Assembly (NCBI GenBank): GCA_040905145.1
Contig: JBBDSC010000112.1
Span: 1 to 37,348 of the forward strand
Length of the DNA stretch: 37,348 nt
From: DATGMS01 sp040905145
GTDB lineage: Bacteria; Bacteroidota; Bacteroidia; Cytophagales; Cyclobacteriaceae
Direction: 5' to 3'
Position 1 is the first letter of the stretch, and each line of letters begins with the position of its first letter. This document shows, in pieces, positions 17,020 to 25,994 of the stretch. A program made the translations under genes and the position numbers. Below the pieces are notes generated by a model. It did no database searches. It saw nothing but the letters and a program-made list of their open reading frames with translations, and had not been told where the DNA came from.

Positions 17020-18273
17020 CTACTTTAAGGGGGTAAGCTGATAAATATTTGATTTTGGCATCCGAACTCCACCTATCTGCCCTTCAAGCCACCCAATGAT
17101 GATATCAAGATCTTCCAGGCCCTTTAAATGCCTGCCCTGTTCGTAAGACCTAAATCCAATGATATAGGTCCTGTTTAGCGGCCGGTACTGGTGAAAGAAC
17201 AACTCATTCTTCTTTAAAATCCGGTTACGTAATTGACTGGACTGGGTAAATGGAGTTCCTTGTTTTATTTCAACACCCTCCGACCATTTCTTGGCTGTAG
17301 CAGTTAACACCTGGGCACCGTCCACTGTAAGCGAATAATATCCTCTCTTAAGCCCTCTAATTTTGAGTTCCCGCACATTCTCACTTCTATCCAGTCCATG
17401 AACAGGTAATGGGAGTGGCAGAAATTCATCATGTACAGTAAATTTTATATGGCCTTCATCAACATCTGAATTTAATATTTTCGTGGGGATCGTTGCCTCT
17501 GCAATCAGTTCGGAAACATTTATATTTACTGACCAATTCCGTGGTGATAAACCCAACCCTTCTTCCATAATAGAAGCCAGATAATAGTATCCGGTTTCAT
17601 TCAGATGAACACCTTCGTCCGATAAATTTGAATTTTTGCTAATCTCCTGAAGCGGCTTGAAAATATCGACAAACAATAGGTCACGCTCAGAAGCGGTATT
17701 AGCTATAGCGGATGAATAAAGTTCCAGGTTTTTATTACGTATGGATAAATTCTCAGGATTTCCGGTTGACATTTGTGGAATTGGCGAGAATAGGATTGTT
17801 CTTGCACCAAGCTCCTCAATCTTGTCGAGCAATTGATTCAATCCCTGGCTAAAACGTGGAACACCTGCCTCTCCCTCCACCGCTTCGTTCCCCCCATAAG
17901 CTACAAATACAATTGTTGGCCGGGCATTGGTTAATTGTTCAACCAGTAATTCATAAGCACTGGGAGGATTGGTAAAGTAGCTACGTGCCTCCCCAAAAAC
18001 CGTGTCCCCAGACCAACCGAGATTCCGAAAAGTAATATCCCGGTCGGGCCATCTTGATGTCAGTGCAAATTCTAAATAACCATATTGTTGATCATTCTCG
18101 AACAGGGAATTCCCGATAAAAACGACCCTATCGCCGTTTTTAAGCTCAAAAGGTGCTGGATATTTTTCAATAATGCCCTTAGCACCACTTTTTGCTATTG
18201 CGACACTGTTAGTGAAAACATTGAACAATAATAATATAAAACCAAGAGTGATGGATACCCTTATCTTTTTCAT
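17020..18273 (-). CDS. SGNH/GDSL-family hydrolase, exported
   Basis: A 417-residue exported esterase or acetylhydrolase-like protein. Signal peptide about 1-28. The four SGNH blocks are visible: GNSL (nucleophile Ser56), Gly86 in LGWSGDT, Asn129 in AYGGNEA, and D219-x-x-H223 in SDEGVHLNETGYY. The catalytic set is therefore complete. The domain covers about residues 45-245; the remaining about 170 residues are a beta-rich extension of unknown role. Enzymes of this superfamily often remove acetyl or other acyl groups from glycans. Its stop (TAG, 17020-17022) is 1 base from the start of the propeller/cytochrome gene, so the two are a translational unit. A 385-base gap upstream makes it the first gene of its operon. 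Confidence 0.92.
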   Translation of the reverse strand: MKKIRVSITLGFILLLFNVFTNSVAIAKSGAKGIIEKYPAPFELKNGDRVVFIGNSLFENDQQYGYLEFALTSRWPDRDITFRNLGWSGDTVFGEARSYFTNPPSAYELLVEQLTNARPTIVFVAYGGNEAVEGEAGVPRFSQGLNQLLDKIEELGARTILFSPIPQMSTGNPENLSIRNKNLELYSSAIANTASERDLLFVDIFKPLQEISKNSNLSDEGVHLNETGYYYLASIMEEGLGLSPRNWSVNINVSELIAEATIPTKILNSDVDEGHIKFTVHDEFLPLPLPVHGLDRSENVRELKIRGLKRGYYSLTVDGAQVLTATAKKWSEGVEIKQGTPFTQSSQLRNRILKKNELFFHQYRPLNRTYIIGFRSYEQGRHLKGLEDLDIIIGWLEGQIGGVRMPKSNIYQLTPLK

Positions 18274-18468
18274 AGGTGTATAATTGATTTTTAATGGTCA
18301 TACTTGTCTGCCCTGATCTTTTATTGGATGCTGCGATTATACAAAAACTTTTCTAATTATTGTCACGCATTTATGACTTAAGGGGAATATCTCCTTTCAT
18401 CTGTATAATTTGATATTTAAGGGCACAACTTGCATGCATTAACTATAACTTTGTAGTTTCTTATTTTT

Positions 18469-18558
18469 TTAACCACTAAGTGCACAATGGCTGCACAAAG
18501 TAACACGAAGAAGGCTTTGTGGAACCTTAGTGCAAACCTTTGTGATCCTTATGGTTAA
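18469..18558. repeat. Imperfect 90-bp palindrome made of CACAAAGG-like units
   Basis: It begins TTAACCACTAAG and ends ATGGTTAA. The left arm (18469-18514) and the complement of the right arm (18515-18558) share TTAACCA, TAAG, CACAA-GG, TGCAC-AAG and CAC-AAG in the same order, so nearly the whole unit can fold as one long hairpin with bulges. The repeated words have a 7-8 bp period. Similar text occurs at 13287-13332. No coding potential is seen. Such elements are found between genes in many bacteria; I know of no settled function. Confidence 0.6.
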
Positions 18559-18567
18559 CTTTTTTGG

Positions 18568-18586
18568 CCCCGATTCTTTATCGGGG
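18568..18586. repeat. Short GC-rich hairpin
   Basis: CCCCGAT (18568-18574) pairs perfectly with ATCGGGG (18580-18586) around a 5-base loop. On the minus strand it lies about 70 bases after the isomerase stop. The A/T tracts beside it are not placed as in a standard intrinsic terminator: the minus strand has A's, not U's, after the stem. It may still aid termination or be part of the neighbouring palindromic element. Confidence 0.45.
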
Positions 18587-18658
18587 GAATCTCGCTAAAA
18601 AATTATGGTGTGGTGATATCTGTCATGCTCGATTTCATAAATTTTGATGAAAAGCCTT

Positions 18659-19546
18659 TTACTGATCGAAAAGGTACTTATTTAATAATTCTTTTCCTTT
18701 TTTTATTTCTTCCCGTCCGCTGGATTCAATGCCATACCAACCCCGGTACCCGGAATCTTTACTCAATGCTATCATCTTTGCCGTTAATTCCTCTGTAGGT
18801 TGATTGCGGTAGGACAAGCCTCCTGCGTAGGGAAGGGTTTTTTGTAAATAGTCATAATTATCAAATTCATCACTTGGTTCCCGCCAATCAGGATAGGTCC
18901 CAAAATAGAGATTGTTTACCTCCTCCATCAGACGGACCATCCAATCCTGATCGTTGGAAAGTCCTCCATGGTTTTCAATTAAGACACTGATTTTTGCAGG
19001 AATTGCATACTCCATCGTCATATTATAAGTTTCTGCTGCCCATTTTAACGCTTCCTCTTTTGAAACCTCTTTAGGCCCACGGCAATTGGTACGAATGGCG
19101 TGGCATCCCAAATAATGGGCCGCATCTATCCATTTACGATGGTTTATTTCAAATTGCCGACGTTCCTTTTTCGTAGGTGAAGCTCCATCCCCTTCAGCAT
19201 CTACCATAATTAATACCATGGTTATTCCATGATCTTCGGCATTTTGTTTTAATGTATTAAGATAGTTCATTGTAGGAACCTCAAATAAGGTATTAACAAA
19301 CTCAATTCCGTTTATGCCGAAATCTTCCCTGGCTATTCTTGGAAAGTCAAGTGTTTTCCATTTTCCAGCCCTCACCTCATCTACCAAAGCCCATTGGGCT
19401 ATAGAAATATCGTCTTTGGTCATCCGGGGAGTTGCCTGAGCCTCCGATAAATCTAATAGTGATGGGGCCAATAAACCTGAAGCTCCCATCATCAGGGATT
19501 TTTCTATAAATTTTCGACGGCTAATGTTGGAAATACTGTTCTTCAT
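18659..19546 (-). CDS. Tat-exported xylose isomerase-like TIM-barrel protein
   Basis: A 295-residue sugar phosphate isomerase/epimerase-like protein. The N-terminus has a twin-arginine signal (S9-R-R-K-F) followed by a hydrophobic stretch and ATP, so it is exported already folded, probably with a metal ion. TIM-barrel markers: IEFVN (E82), VLIENHGG (E191, N192, H193) and WYGIESSG (E274), the usual metal-site glutamates. The His normally found in the last-but-one strand (as in VHxKD) is not evident; GGLSYRNQ stands in its place, so the chemistry may differ from classical epimerases. It follows the SusD at 19653-21196 by 106 bases and is probably the last gene of that operon. Exported members of this family in PULs are thought to act on (oxidised) sugars; substrate unknown. 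Confidence 0.88.
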   Translation of the reverse strand: MKNSISNISRRKFIEKSLMMGASGLLAPSLLDLSEAQATPRMTKDDISIAQWALVDEVRAGKWKTLDFPRIAREDFGINGIEFVNTLFEVPTMNYLNTLKQNAEDHGITMVLIMVDAEGDGASPTKKERRQFEINHRKWIDAAHYLGCHAIRTNCRGPKEVSKEEALKWAAETYNMTMEYAIPAKISVLIENHGGLSNDQDWMVRLMEEVNNLYFGTYPDWREPSDEFDNYDYLQKTLPYAGGLSYRNQPTEELTAKMIALSKDSGYRGWYGIESSGREEIKKGKELLNKYLFDQ

Positions 19547-19652
19547 TACTTTTTGTATTAATTGAATTTATAAAACCTGAGTGATCCCTGGAATCGCCAC
19601 CTCTGGGCCGGGGTAAACAAGATCCCAGCTATACTCCTCTTTATATGTAAGA

Positions 19653-21196
19653 TTAATAATTCGGATTTTGATCTAATACGTCATTAATATCTATTTCCGA
19701 TTGAGGAATAGGCCAAAGATAATCCCTATCAGGCCTGAAATTTGCCACAGAACCCTGGTCATAAATTTCCCATTCCCCGGTATCCTCACTTATATAATAC
19801 ATCCCTTGTATTAATCCAGCTTTCTCCTCACCAATTTCCCACCGGTTAATATCGAATATGCGTAGTCCTTCGAACGCCAATTCCACGGCCCGTTCATCCC
19901 TGATAATTTCCCTTAATTCAGATTGTGTCTTCCCTATAGTAATGGGAGGCATTTCAACACTTGGGCGTTCACGAACTTCATTTATGGCATCGTATACTGA
20001 CTGGTCAATCTCGCCCAATTCAATTTTTGCCTCGGCATACATTAAAAGTACATCAGCATATCGCATAAGAATCATATTTTTAGATCCAAGATCCGGATTT
20101 GCAACATCGGCTTCATAGTCAACCCACTTCTTAAGATTATAGCCATAAACGGTAGCCCATTCACTTCCACTTATCCTGTCAGGGGTATTACTGGTGGGCA
20201 AGGAATTATAAATACAATAGGCTGTCCAGTATAATAAACCGTAAAATCCCATCGAGGATCAATATTCTCAAACGGATCATTTGGATTTATTGGCCCTTTG
20301 TAACCATTTTTTTCAAACAAACCATGAGTTGGTTCGACAGTAGAATTTCCTCCTATGGAAGCTGCTGAATAACCAAAACCATTATAAGTATCACCACCTA
20401 CAGTATATTGCCTGTCAAAAATTACTTCTTGAGAATTCTGACCGGGATACTGAAATAGCTCACCATAATGGGGGTATAATCCATAAAGGTCTAAATCCAT
20501 CACCGCTCCTGCAGCATCGCGCACCAGTTCAAACCGGCCATTACGCAAGGCAACTCTTGCTTTTAAGGTTAATGCAGCGCCGTGGGTAGCTCGGCCGAGG
20601 TCACTACCTGTGTAATTTGTAGGAAGAGCATTGGAATTGATAATAGCATCCAATTCATTGATGATAAAGTCAACTATCTCCTCTTTATCATTGGCGGGCC
20701 TTTGGTCATTTATTTCCAACGGTTCCAAAATTAACGGTACATCGCCCCACAGACTGGTTAGCTGTGTGTAATAGTATGCACGAAGAAATCTGGCCTCTGC
20801 CTTGAGTCTTTCCAGCACCTCCGGATCACCCTCTTCGATCTGATCAATATTGACAATCACATCATTGGCTTTTCGTACGCCTCTGAAGTATCGGTTCCAT
20901 TGAGAGGTTATCGTGCCATTTGAAGGATCTATTTCCCCTAAACGTACATCATTAAAAGTTGGAACATTTGATGCAGAGCGGAATCCTATATCTGTAATAC
21001 CGTCTAACTCTATTACCATTTGAGTACCATCTAATTCATTATAAGCAGCATTTACTGCCAATCTTGCATCTCTTTCCTGTTGCCAAAACACTGTTTCCGA
21101 AACTTCCCCGGAAGGTTCCAAATCCAAACCCTTGTCACATCCCAGAAGAAACAAGACAGCAACAAACCATATATTTTTGGTGATATTTGTTTTCAT
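19653..21196 (-). pseudogene. SusD/RagB family lipoprotein, interrupted by a one-base frameshift
   Basis: Glycan-binding partner of the SusC at 21225-24398, 28 bases behind it. The start MKTNITKN at 21196 is preferred because it gives a clean lipoprotein signal (LFLLGC, Cys20); the in-frame ATGs upstream do not. The first frame covers the SusD helices (LKAEARFLRAYYYTQL, GRATHGAALTLKARVALRN) up to TVYYTGQPIVF. The second frame takes over with NSLPTSNTPDRISGSEW, then MRYADVLLMYAEAKIELGE, and ends QNPNY. Adding one base in the TTTATAATT stretch (plus 20204-20213; for example T3 to T4) joins them into about 514 residues, the normal length. The break removes the C-terminal third in translation. 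Cause, mutation or error, is open. Confidence 0.9.
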
Positions 21197-21224
21197 AATA
21201 AACATTCCTTTTTTCTGTATAATA

Positions 21225-24200
21225 TTAAAACACAACATTTAAACCTAAACTAATAGTTTTTGTCTGTGGGTAAAACTGGCTCCTACCTCTGGGAGTTTCA
21301 GGGTCAAAAAGATCAGTTGGGGTAATGGTCAGCATGTTCTCACCAGAGACATAGACACGCAAACTTGAAATCCAGTCCTGTTCTATCGTGTATCCCAATT
21401 GAAAATTTTTCAACCTGGCATATTTGTTATCCTCCAACCAGAAATCTGATTTCACTATATTCCAGGAATTACCAGTTGTTACCAATGGCCAAGTTCCATT
21501 AGGATTTCTTTCTGGATGATAGGATTCCCTAGCCAATTCTTCATGTATAAAATTCTGAAAAGCAGGACCTTCCGGTATTGCTCCATCCAGTAAATGCATT
21601 TTTTGTATAACACCTTGCCAGAACATGGAAAAGTCAAATCCTCGGTAAGAGGCCTGGAACCTGACCCCAAATTCATACCTTGGATCTTCATTTCCTATTA
21701 TAATTTGGTCACCTCCAGGATAAATAGACTGAGAGATTTCCCCATCTCCATTTACATCTTCATAGATAATATCTCCAATGCCTACGCTTGGATGGAGAGT
21801 GGCGGGATATTGGTCCAGATCAGCCTGCGAACGGTAAAGACCAGGTGAAGTCAAACCTCTTAATGTATTCATGGATTCGCCTTCTGTCCATATCGAGAAA
21901 TTATCAGGAAAAAACGGACCTGCTCCTTTTAAATCCTCTATTTTGTTAACCGCATCTGAAAAATTGATTCCCACAGAATAGTTGAATCCCCTTTCTGATC
22001 TGAAAGCGCTTTGATAATTTAAACTTACCTCATATCCGTTATTTGATACCGCTGCTGCATTCTGTACGGGAGGCTCAACACCAATGGTTCTTGAAATTGG
22101 TAATTCAAGTAATATATCGTCTGTGTATTTCCAAAAGTATTCGGCAACCAATCCAATCCTTCCATCCAGGAATTCCATATCCAGTCCTATATTCGACATG
22201 GTTGAGGTTTCCCAGGTAATGTCCGGATTGCCAGCATCTGTCACAGCAGCACCCGGAACCACCGTACCTCCAAATTGATAACTCTGCCCCAAATTGTAGG
22301 TGCTTAGATACCTGTAAAGACCAATATTCTGATTTCCTAACTGACCCCAAGATCCTCTTAACCTGATAGAACTGATCATCGAATTGGTCAGGACATCCTC
22401 CATGAAATCTTCTTCAGACATCCGCCAACCAGCAGAAATCGAAGGAAATAATCCCCATCTATTACCATCTCCAAATCTGGAAGATCCATCATATCGCAAG
22501 TTGCCCTGAAGAGAATACCTATCGTCAAAAGTATAATTTAACCTCCCAAAAAAGGAACGAAGTCGCCATTCCTCATTATAACCCCCAGTCTGCTGATTTT
22601 CTATGCTCCCAGCGTTTATATCCCGAAGCTCATTGTTAAAGAAGCCCTGCCTGGATGAAGAGATCTCTTTAGTTTTGTTATATATTTCTTCATATCCAGC
22701 CAATCCCTCCAATGCATGTCTTCCGGAAGCTTTAGAATAATTTAAATACAACCTTTGGCTCAGCTCCCTTTGATTTATTTGGGCTTCATTCAATTGATTT
22801 GTTGCAAACCACCCGGAAACTGCAACTGGTTCTCCCGTTATGTAATGCCTCATACCGGCAAGTGAAGCCAGAAATTGAGATTCATTGGTGCTCTCAGAAT
22901 TTAAGGTAATATTCCCTTCAAGGGAGAGTGCGTCCGTAATGTTATAATCAAAGCCTGCCTGACCTACAATATCGTCACCAACATTATTTGTTTCACCCTC
23001 GTTTGCCATGGCATGGGGATTCCAATATCCGGAAACTAAATCATAGGTTCCATCAGGATATCTCATCACGACATCCCTGTTTATATGCAACAGGCCCTGT
23101 ACTATTCGTTGAGCAGTATGTCCAGGTCTACTAAAATTTCGGTTCCTGTACAAAAGATTTGTCTTAATGGTTAACTTTTCAGATGCATACAAATCGGTAT
23201 TGATCCGTAATGTTGCTTGTTTGTTATTGAAGTTTTGGATGATACCATCCGTGTCACTGTAGATCAGTGAAGCAAACACTCTCCCCACTTCTCCACCACT
23301 GGATATAGAAAGAGAATGTTGTTGCATAAAAGCATCGTCATTAAATATTCCTTCTTCCCAATTGGCAAAAGGATACTCTAAAGGATTGGTACCAGCCGCA
23401 ACATTTTCAATATAGGTCTCGCTAAAGGGCGGTGAGCCACCAGCATTTACCTGCGCTTCATTTTCCATCCGTAACCAAGTAACAGGATCTGCTTTTGGAG
23501 GAAAAAAACTAGGATTCTGCCACCCAATAAAAGTGTTATAAGATATATTGGTACCGCTTTGGACACCACGCTTGGTGGTGACTAAGATAATCCCGTTTGC
23601 TGCCCGCGAACCGTATATGGCAGCGGAGGCAGCATCCTTCAAAACGGAAATGGATTCAATGTTTTGAGGTTCAACAGTATTAAGCGACTGCTCTATGCCA
23701 TCCACTAATACTAACGGGTTGGCATTGTTCAAGGTGCCGACCCCCCGGATTCGTACCCCAACATCTTCCGCGCCGGGCGCTCCTCCTTGGTTCATTATAG
23801 TTAACCCCGGTGACATTCCTTGCAATGCCGTTGCAGTATTCGTTACAGGACGTCGTGTGAGAGCTTCACCTGATACCGTAGTCACAGCACCAGTGACATT
23901 GGCTCTCTTCTGCGTTCCATACCCCACTACGACCACTTCATCCAATCCCTGCATATCTTCCTCCATGACTACATCAATTACTGTTCTACCATTTACAGCA
24001 ACTTCCTGGGTGGCATACCCAATGGATGAAAATACCAAAACCCCATCCTCGTCGGGAAAGTCTATAGAATAACTTCCGTCTAAATCGCTCACCGTACCTG
24101 TTGTGGTTCCTTTGACCAAGATATTGACCCCGGGAATACCTTGGTTATCAGAGGATGAAATTACTCTACCTGAAACATCAATGGCCACTCTATCATTGAT

Positions 24201-24398
24201 AGCGGCTGTTCCTCCCTCCTCATCAGCCATAAAAACATTTTTATAAACAGCTTCAGTAACCATTCCTTGCCTGATTTTGGCCTTTAGTGGATCAGTTTCG
24301 TGTGCCAGGCACAGCCCTATCAGTAGAAACTGGCCTAAAATACCCATACATGAATATTTTGTTGTTCTAATCAGTAGCTCGTAAAGTGATTTTTTCAT
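21225..24398 (-). CDS. SusC-type TonB-dependent receptor (third pair)
   Basis: Intact receptor of about 1057 residues. The start MKKSLYELLIRTTKYS at 24398 is chosen because the receptors at 29081 and 37287 begin the same way; an in-frame ATG at 24464 overlaps the previous gene. Leader 1-33; a short unrelated insert (about 34-70) replaces the STN domain; carboxypeptidase-like domain about 72-147; DEVVVVGYGTQKR at 153-165; plug with VLKDAASAAIYGSRAANG; barrel ending SLGLNVVF. With no STN domain it is a plain transporter, not a sigma-factor transducer. It follows the second SusD by 62 bases, in the same operon as the pair at 24461-29081, so two different SusCD pairs are made from one message. 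Confidence 0.96.
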   Translation of the reverse strand: MKKSLYELLIRTTKYSCMGILGQFLLIGLCLAHETDPLKAKIRQGMVTEAVYKNVFMADEEGGTAAINDRVAIDVSGRVISSSDNQGIPGVNILVKGTTTGTVSDLDGSYSIDFPDEDGVLVFSSIGYATQEVAVNGRTVIDVVMEEDMQGLDEVVVVGYGTQKRANVTGAVTTVSGEALTRRPVTNTATALQGMSPGLTIMNQGGAPGAEDVGVRIRGVGTLNNANPLVLVDGIEQSLNTVEPQNIESISVLKDAASAAIYGSRAANGIILVTTKRGVQSGTNISYNTFIGWQNPSFFPPKADPVTWLRMENEAQVNAGGSPPFSETYIENVAAGTNPLEYPFANWEEGIFNDDAFMQQHSLSISSGGEVGRVFASLIYSDTDGIIQNFNNKQATLRINTDLYASEKLTIKTNLLYRNRNFSRPGHTAQRIVQGLLHINRDVVMRYPDGTYDLVSGYWNPHAMANEGETNNVGDDIVGQAGFDYNITDALSLEGNITLNSESTNESQFLASLAGMRHYITGEPVAVSGWFATNQLNEAQINQRELSQRLYLNYSKASGRHALEGLAGYEEIYNKTKEISSSRQGFFNNELRDINAGSIENQQTGGYNEEWRLRSFFGRLNYTFDDRYSLQGNLRYDGSSRFGDGNRWGLFPSISAGWRMSEEDFMEDVLTNSMISSIRLRGSWGQLGNQNIGLYRYLSTYNLGQSYQFGGTVVPGAAVTDAGNPDITWETSTMSNIGLDMEFLDGRIGLVAEYFWKYTDDILLELPISRTIGVEPPVQNAAAVSNNGYEVSLNYQSAFRSERGFNYSVGINFSDAVNKIEDLKGAGPFFPDNFSIWTEGESMNTLRGLTSPGLYRSQADLDQYPATLHPSVGIGDIIYEDVNGDGEISQSIYPGGDQIIIGNEDPRYEFGVRFQASYRGFDFSMFWQGVIQKMHLLDGAIPEGPAFQNFIHEELARESYHPERNPNGTWPLVTTGNSWNIVKSDFWLEDNKYARLKNFQLGYTIEQDWISSLRVYVSGENMLTITPTDLFDPETPRGRSQFYPQTKTISLGLNVVF

Positions 24399-24460
24399 AC
24401 TTTTTTGGTTGAGGATTAGACATAGTTTATCTTCAGTTCCACAAAGAATTATGGGGCCTG

Positions 24461-25951
24461 TCAAAACCCTGGATTTTGTTCCAGGTCCGGATTGACCTGT
24501 ATTTCCAGGAATGGGATGGGGAATAAAAGATCATTCTGGTCCACGGTATAAGTGGCAGAGGACAAATAGTAATAATCCGGATTGGATTTTAATTTTGCCC
24601 CATAGGCATTCATAATCTCTACCGCATTACCTGTCCGGACCAGATCAAGCCATCGTTTATTCTCAAAAGCCAGTTCAATTCTTCGCTCGTGTAAAATCGC
24701 TTCCCTAAGATCAACTTGTCCGGTAGCCATATAATTGTCAAGCCCGGCGCGGTTACGCACCTGATTGAGGTAATTCTGAGCTTCCGTGAACCTTTCCTGC
24801 TCATTCATAGCTTCCGCAAGCATTAACAATACTTCGGCGTATCGGTAAACCGGAAAATTCTGGTTTGTTTGTCCAAAAATTGAGTGGGAATGCTGATACT
24901 TTTTAATATAGGGCAAATTGACATAGGAGGTATCAGACACAAGAGACGGTCCGGTATGAAAGCCAATAGAAGCCTCAAATCGTTCGTCGTTATCCGGATC
25001 TTCATAGGCAGATAGCAAATCTTCCGTGGGGATATTCCATCCCGATTGTGGGGCTGATTGTGATCCTGAAGGTCCTAAAGTTAACTGCGCATGATTATCT
25101 GTGAGAGGAACAAAATAATATGGAAAATAACTATGCAAACCTAAGGAAGTATTTTCAAGAAACTGGATTTCAAAGATAGACTCCTCATGATTTTTATTTG
25201 CCGGATCAAAAATGAGCGCATAATTATCCAGCAGAGAATATCCATTTACATTGGTAAGGGCATCTTCCGCATTGCTCCATTGTTCAAGTGTTAAATACAC
25301 ATCACCCAAAAGTGTCCAGGCTGCCCCGGAAGTGGCCCTGCCCGCCTGTTGGTTGCCTTTATTGGGTAAAAGTGTGGTGGCTGTGGTTGCGTCAGCTATT
25401 ATTTGGTTATACACTTCCTCTTCTGAGGACCGGGGAAGAGAGGCTGATTCCATACTTGTGGCGGGCTCGAGATGAAGCGGAACCCCCCCATAAAACCGCA
25501 CTAAATCAAAATAAGCCATGGCTCTTAAAAAAAGTACCTGGCCTTTGAAATTATCCTTTACAGCCTGATCGAAATTGGCCTCATCAATGACCGCTAACAC
25601 TTGGTTAGCCCGGGCGATAATATCATAGTTGGCATAATATCTGTCATCGGAAACACTATTTTCAGACCCGTTCAGAAAGTCTGCTATTTCCTCAGGCGGT
25701 GGAAACCGGAAATCTACATTGTAAAAGTAATGGGTATTATCTGAACGCATTTCGGCCATGGCCCAGCTGGCCTGGGAATCATACAGATCCTGTAAAGGCT
25801 CATATACTCCGTCTACAGCCTGTTGAAAATCCGACTCAGTCTGAAAAAAATTTTCAGGTGTTACTGCATTCTCAGGAGGTATATTCAAAAAATCTTCACA
25901 GGATCCCAATGCAAGAGACATTATCCCCACTAATATGGTTTTGATTTTCAT
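24461..25951 (-). CDS. SusD/RagB family lipoprotein (second pair)
   Basis: Intact 496-residue glycan-binding lipoprotein. The start MKIKTILVGIMSLALGSC at 25951 places Cys18 in a good lipobox, and AAGGA lies about 10 bases upstream, one of the clearer ribosome sites here; the longer in-frame start at 26005 would overlap the SusC stop. SusD landmarks: FLNIPPENAVTPENFF near the N-terminus, GQVLFLRAMAYFDLVRFYGG, GRATSGAAWTLLGDVYL, YRYAEVLLMLAEAMNEQ, HERRIELAFENKRWLDLVR and the ending QNPGF. It starts 43 bases after the SusC at 25995-29081. No frame break is seen. Confidence 0.96.
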   Translation of the reverse strand: MKIKTILVGIMSLALGSCEDFLNIPPENAVTPENFFQTESDFQQAVDGVYEPLQDLYDSQASWAMAEMRSDNTHYFYNVDFRFPPPEEIADFLNGSENSVSDDRYYANYDIIARANQVLAVIDEANFDQAVKDNFKGQVLFLRAMAYFDLVRFYGGVPLHLEPATSMESASLPRSSEEEVYNQIIADATTATTLLPNKGNQQAGRATSGAAWTLLGDVYLTLEQWSNAEDALTNVNGYSLLDNYALIFDPANKNHEESIFEIQFLENTSLGLHSYFPYYFVPLTDNHAQLTLGPSGSQSAPQSGWNIPTEDLLSAYEDPDNDERFEASIGFHTGPSLVSDTSYVNLPYIKKYQHSHSIFGQTNQNFPVYRYAEVLLMLAEAMNEQERFTEAQNYLNQVRNRAGLDNYMATGQVDLREAILHERRIELAFENKRWLDLVRTGNAVEIMNAYGAKLKSNPDYYYLSSATYTVDQNDLLFPIPFLEIQVNPDLEQNPGF

Positions 25952-25994
25952 GATTTTATTCCTTTTTATAGTTAATTCTTTTGTCAATAGATTT

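Larger units (their letters stand above)
18274..18658. other. Intergenic gap between the SGNH operon and the isomerase gene
   Basis: A 385-base non-coding stretch. Its notable contents are the palindromic element at 18469-18558 and the GC-rich hairpin at 18568-18586. The part next to the SGNH gene (18274-18468) is AT-rich and must hold that operon's promoter; I see TTGTGC and TATAC-like words on the minus strand but no site clear enough to call. Confidence 0.6.

Noticed and set aside
18568..18586. Intrinsic terminator for the isomerase operon
   Set aside because: The stem is good, but the strand transcribed has A's rather than U's after it, so it was listed only as a hairpin.
24180..24300. 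Possible STN domain in the SusC at 21225-24398
   Set aside because: The 37-residue insert after the leader is too short and lacks the STN pattern seen in the receptor at 9269.
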